Below, piece by piece: positions 6,825 to 8,511 of a stretch of 8,511 nt of DNA (the stretch's first letter is position 1; each line of letters begins with the position of its first letter). The notes beneath the pieces are model-generated. The model worked only from the letters and a program-made list of their open reading frames with translations, was not told where the DNA came from and did no database searches. This DNA comes from CAVOBC01 sp963693635 (lineage in GTDB: Bacteria > Pseudomonadota > Gammaproteobacteria > Pseudomonadales > Azotimanducaceae), in contig CAVOBC010000205.1 in NCBI GenBank assembly GCA_963693635.1, forward strand, positions 1 through 8,511, written 5' to 3'. Made by a program: the position numbers and the translations under genes.

Positions 6825-6881
6825 TGGGCGTCGGCCGCGATCGCATCGCAGCCTCACGGGGCACCTACCCTAACGAACGAA

Positions 6882-6921
6882 TCGACTCGACTCGACTCGA
6901 CTCGACTCGACTCGACTCGAC
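6882..6921. repeat. Pentanucleotide tandem repeat (TCGAC)x8
   Basis: Eight perfect uninterrupted copies of TCGAC, 40 bp in all, begin 58 nt after the membrane protein stop. A 5-base unit is prone to slippage and would shift a reading frame on copy-number change, but no supported gene crosses it. It lies 4 nt from the truncated end of the dehydrogenase-like fragment on the - strand, so it may mark a junction. Confidence 0.95.
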
Positions 6922-6925
6922 CAGC

Positions 6926-7024
6926 ATGGTCGCTTGCTGTATTGATATCACGGAAGACATCCTGCAGGGAACTTTCGTCATAGATGGCGTGGGCCCTTTC
7001 GATTGCAAACACCCGATCGATATC
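6926..7024 (-). pseudogene. C-terminal fragment resembling an acyl-CoA-dehydrogenase-fold enzyme
   Basis: The - strand from 7024 down to 6926 reads 33 codons: DIDRVFAIERAHAIYDESS followed by LQDVFRDINTASDH. The pattern AIY-x-S-x-LQ-x-FRDI-x-A-x-x-H matches the C-terminal helix region of acyl-CoA dehydrogenase-fold proteins. This is especially so for the flavin-dependent monooxygenase branch (HsaA, HpaB and DszC-like), which has SPLQR-FRDIH-A-QH. Further upstream on this strand the frame is stopped and unrecognisable, and downstream it runs straight into the TCGAC repeat. It is a relic with no start or complete domain. The match rests on a short motif, so the exact family is uncertain. Confidence 0.45.
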
Positions 7025-7236
7025 GCGTCGACACGGTTCGACACCTTAAGAGGCGTTCCCGCGAATTGCCCCACGTTGTCCGAGGTCCATCACCGGTTGC
7101 TACCGCACAATCGCCTCGTCGAGGAGGCGCAGCTTTTTTCCATCAGCAACAATTTCAAGCTCGCCCTAGGCCTCAGCCACACGTCTCTGGATCCTTTACC
7201 GTCGGTTAGAGCGCGAACGATTTTGTCTGATGGTGA
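7025..7236. other. Unassigned spacer
   Basis: No gene is recognised on either strand. It contains only the terminator-like hairpin at 7112-7139. A + strand frame is open across it as the tail of a frame starting at 6716, but its residues look like no known protein and pass through the TCGAC repeat. Confidence 0.3.
7112..7139 (+). terminator. Possible intrinsic terminator
   Basis: CGCCTC (7112-7117) pairs with GAGGCG (7124-7129) around GTCGAG, followed after CAGC by six T (7134-7139). The 6-bp GC-rich stem and T-run suit a Rho-independent terminator on the + strand. The 4-nt spacer before the T-run is longer than ideal, and the nearest upstream gene ends about 290 nt away. Confidence 0.4.
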
Positions 7237-7410
7237 CGATCCTGGCGTGTCTTGGCTGAATTAGCGCTGAGCACGCGCGCGTCGTACCTGTGGCTGACGG
7301 CGGAGTACATCTACACCGCATGGTGGCCGTGGGTGAAGAACTATGGCGGTGAACTCAGGGCCGCCCGATAGCCGATTCTGAAAATACGCCTGAGACAACC
7401 GGGAAATTAG
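7237..7410 (+). pseudogene. C-terminal fragment of a peptide-type ABC transporter substrate-binding protein
   Basis: Frame 1 from 7237 (just after an in-frame TGA at 7234) reads ASYLWLTAEYIYTAWWPWV followed by KNYGGELRAAR, then TAG at 7369-7371. It continues PILKIRLRQPGN to a second TAG at 7408-7410. The W-PWVKNY-GE segment is the hallmark near the C-terminus of SBP_bac_5 family proteins (periplasmic binding of oligopeptides, nickel or similar), usually followed by RPGPI-ARIW, which the post-TAG residues resemble. About 90% of the protein is missing, including the signal peptide, and no transporter permease or ATPase genes are present. It is a dead relic. Confidence 0.7.
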
Positions 7411-7682
7411 CCCTGGGGTTTACGACGGGTTTTTCAGGCATCTGACAGATTCAGCTTCCTGCGGTAGCTGCGCCGTCGATCTCATGCGGGTCCGGCACAT
7501 GGATTGCGTAGCGACCGTCGAGGGTCGCAAGGCCGTTCCTTGCCATCGGTTTGATTTCACCGATCTACTTCTTGTCGCAGTATCAATTAGCACGAACGCG
7601 TCATGCGGAAATATTGGTCGCATTGCAAGCCCGGGAAACATAGCATCCCCAGAATTTACGGCGCAATTGGAGGAGGGAGAAC
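7411..7682. other. Leader of the SDR gene with a protein-like reverse frame
   Basis: No intact gene is present. On the - strand 7546 down to 7451 reads MARNGLATLDGRYAIHVPDP and then HEIDGAATAGS to a TGA. Its composition looks coding, and the neighbouring - strand frame upstream (MRPIFPHDAFVLID around 7580-7620) looks like an out-of-frame continuation. I cannot name the family, so it is recorded as a possible remnant only. GCGACC (7511-7516) and GGTCGC (7523-7528) form a 6-bp hairpin inside it. No clear promoter for the SDR gene was found. Confidence 0.25.
7669..7680 (+). promoter_or_regulatory. Strong ribosome binding site of the SDR gene
   Basis: GGAGGAGGGAGA ends 2 nt before the ATG at 7683; its GGAGGAGG part (7669-7676) has an ideal 6-nt spacing. 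It fixes the start and suggests efficient translation. Confidence 0.8.
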
Positions 7683-8492
7683 ATGGCAGGCCAGATATTG
7701 TTTAATAAGGTGGCGGTCGTTACTGGTGCAGGATCCGGAATTGGTGCGGCGAGCGCTCGGCGCTTCGCGGCGGAAGGTGCGAGCGTGGTCGTCGCAGATA
7801 TTCGCCGTCATAAAGCTGATCAGGTCGTCGCAGATATTGAAAACCTGGGTGGCGTCGCCGTCGCGTGCGCAGTGGACGTCGCTGACGACGAGTCTGTGGC
7901 GGCAATGGTAGCCAGCTGTGTCGCGCAGTTTGGTCGTATCGATGTGCTGTTCAACAACGCCGGCACGTTACGTCCAGGGACAGCCGTGGAGCTATCGGTC
8001 GCGGATTGGGATTTGGTGATGTCGGTAAATGTCCGCTCCGTTTTCTTAGGGGCAAAACATGCGGTGCCGCACATGCGCGAGCAGGGCGGCGGCGCGATCG
8101 TTAACACGGCGTCCATATCGGGTTTGCACGGAGACGGCGGTGCCGTGGTCTACGCCGCGAGCAAAGCCGCGGTGATCAATCTGACCCGGGCGCTGTCAAC
8201 GGACCATGCGCCTGAAGGGATACGCGTCAATGCCATATGTCCGGGAACCATTAGCACCCCTCCGGTACAGCGCATGATGGCGGAGCCCGGCGTACTGGAG
8301 GCCAATGTGCAAGCGCATGCACTGGGCAGAATCGGTCAACCGGAGGAAATTGCCAACGTGGCAGTTTGGCTGGCCAGCGATGAAGCGTCGTTCGTCACGG
8401 GCGAGGCTATCGTAGCTGACGGTGGGCTACGCGCGCGTTCGCCCCTGGGTCGGATCGGTGATCCGCGACCGTTGGGTAAGCGACCGTCGTAG
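7683..8492 (+). CDS. Short-chain dehydrogenase/reductase (classical SDR)
   Basis: The 269-residue cytosolic NAD(P)-dependent oxidoreductase carries all classical SDR signatures. The cofactor motif TGAGSGIG is at 14-21. D39 at the end of the second beta strand favours NAD over NADP. D65 in the VDV segment, NNAG at 91-94 and N116 in VNVRS are all in place. The catalytic set is S144 (NTASISG), Y157 and K161 (YAASK), and PG at 187-188 follows. The substrate-binding loop after PGTISTP is of ordinary length. Canonical SDRs end soon after VADGG; here about 20 basic, proline-rich residues follow (248-269), an unusual tail of unknown role. Classical SDRs interconvert secondary alcohols and ketones, so this one could feed a ketone to the monooxygenase upstream, but that is inference; the substrate cannot be read from sequence. 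It is separated from that gene by remnants and has its own strong ribosome site. Confidence 0.92.
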   Translation: MAGQILFNKVAVVTGAGSGIGAASARRFAAEGASVVVADIRRHKADQVVADIENLGGVAVACAVDVADDESVAAMVASCVAQFGRIDVLFNNAGTLRPGTAVELSVADWDLVMSVNVRSVFLGAKHAVPHMREQGGGAIVNTASISGLHGDGGAVVYAASKAAVINLTRALSTDHAPEGIRVNAICPGTISTPPVQRMMAEPGVLEANVQAHALGRIGQPEEIANVAVWLASDEASFVTGEAIVADGGLRARSPLGRIGDPRPLGKRPS

Positions 8493-8511
8493 CGCGGGGG
8501 ACTTCTGACTG

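Noticed and set aside
6716..7264. 182-codon open frame on the + strand starting inside the membrane protein gene
   Set aside because: It overlaps the membrane gene out of frame, reads through the TCGAC repeat as STRLD repeats, has no ribosome site and resembles no protein; its middle is antisense to a better-supported relic.
1..8511. CRISPR array, tRNA or rRNA genes
   Set aside because: No regularly spaced direct repeats, no tRNA cloverleaf and no conserved rRNA segments were seen on either strand.

Overview
The window is a GC-rich bacterial accessory region. The Shine-Dalgarno sites, IS3-type transposase fragments, a two-subunit-type glycine dehydrogenase remnant and the mix of oxidative enzymes fit a proteobacterium, perhaps a gammaproteobacterium. 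That placement is inference; no phylogenetic marker is present. Four genes look intact, all on the + strand, and the sequence between them holds many gene fragments.

Layout. 1-569: 3' part of a glycine decarboxylase P-protein beta subunit gene (gcvPB), broken by an internal out-of-frame deletion near 108-111. 834-1979: intact phytanoyl-CoA dioxygenase (PhyH) family oxygenase. 1979-2157: decayed IS3-family transposase fragment on the - strand, abutting the PhyH stop codon. 2305-2320: perfect 16-bp palindrome upstream of the next gene. 2374-3501: intact family VIII-type serine hydrolase/esterase. 3778-5424: intact Baeyer-Villiger-type flavin monooxygenase. 5544-5697: second IS3-family transposase fragment, on the + strand, followed at once by a 9-bp perfect hairpin. 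5747-6824: multi-pass membrane protein gene carrying one frameshift. 6882-6921: eight perfect copies of the pentamer TCGAC. 6926-7024 (-): fragment resembling the C-terminus of an acyl-CoA-dehydrogenase-fold enzyme. 7112-7139: terminator-like hairpin. 7237-7410: C-terminal fragment of a peptide-type ABC transporter substrate-binding protein. 7683-8492: intact short-chain dehydrogenase/reductase (SDR).

How the genes may work together (inference). An SDR (alcohol to ketone), a Baeyer-Villiger monooxygenase (ketone to ester or lactone) and an esterase (ester or lactone hydrolysis) are the three classic steps for oxidising alicyclic or aliphatic alcohols and ketones. A PhyH oxygenase could supply the initial hydroxylation. 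The genes are co-directional, but gaps and debris separate them, so they are probably not one transcript. The hydrolase-monooxygenase pair lies between two IS3-type fragments in opposite orientation, so it may have arrived by IS-mediated transfer. The many remnants point to an island of repeated insertion and decay rather than a single undescribed machine; the ketone-oxidation gene set is the most interesting functional unit.
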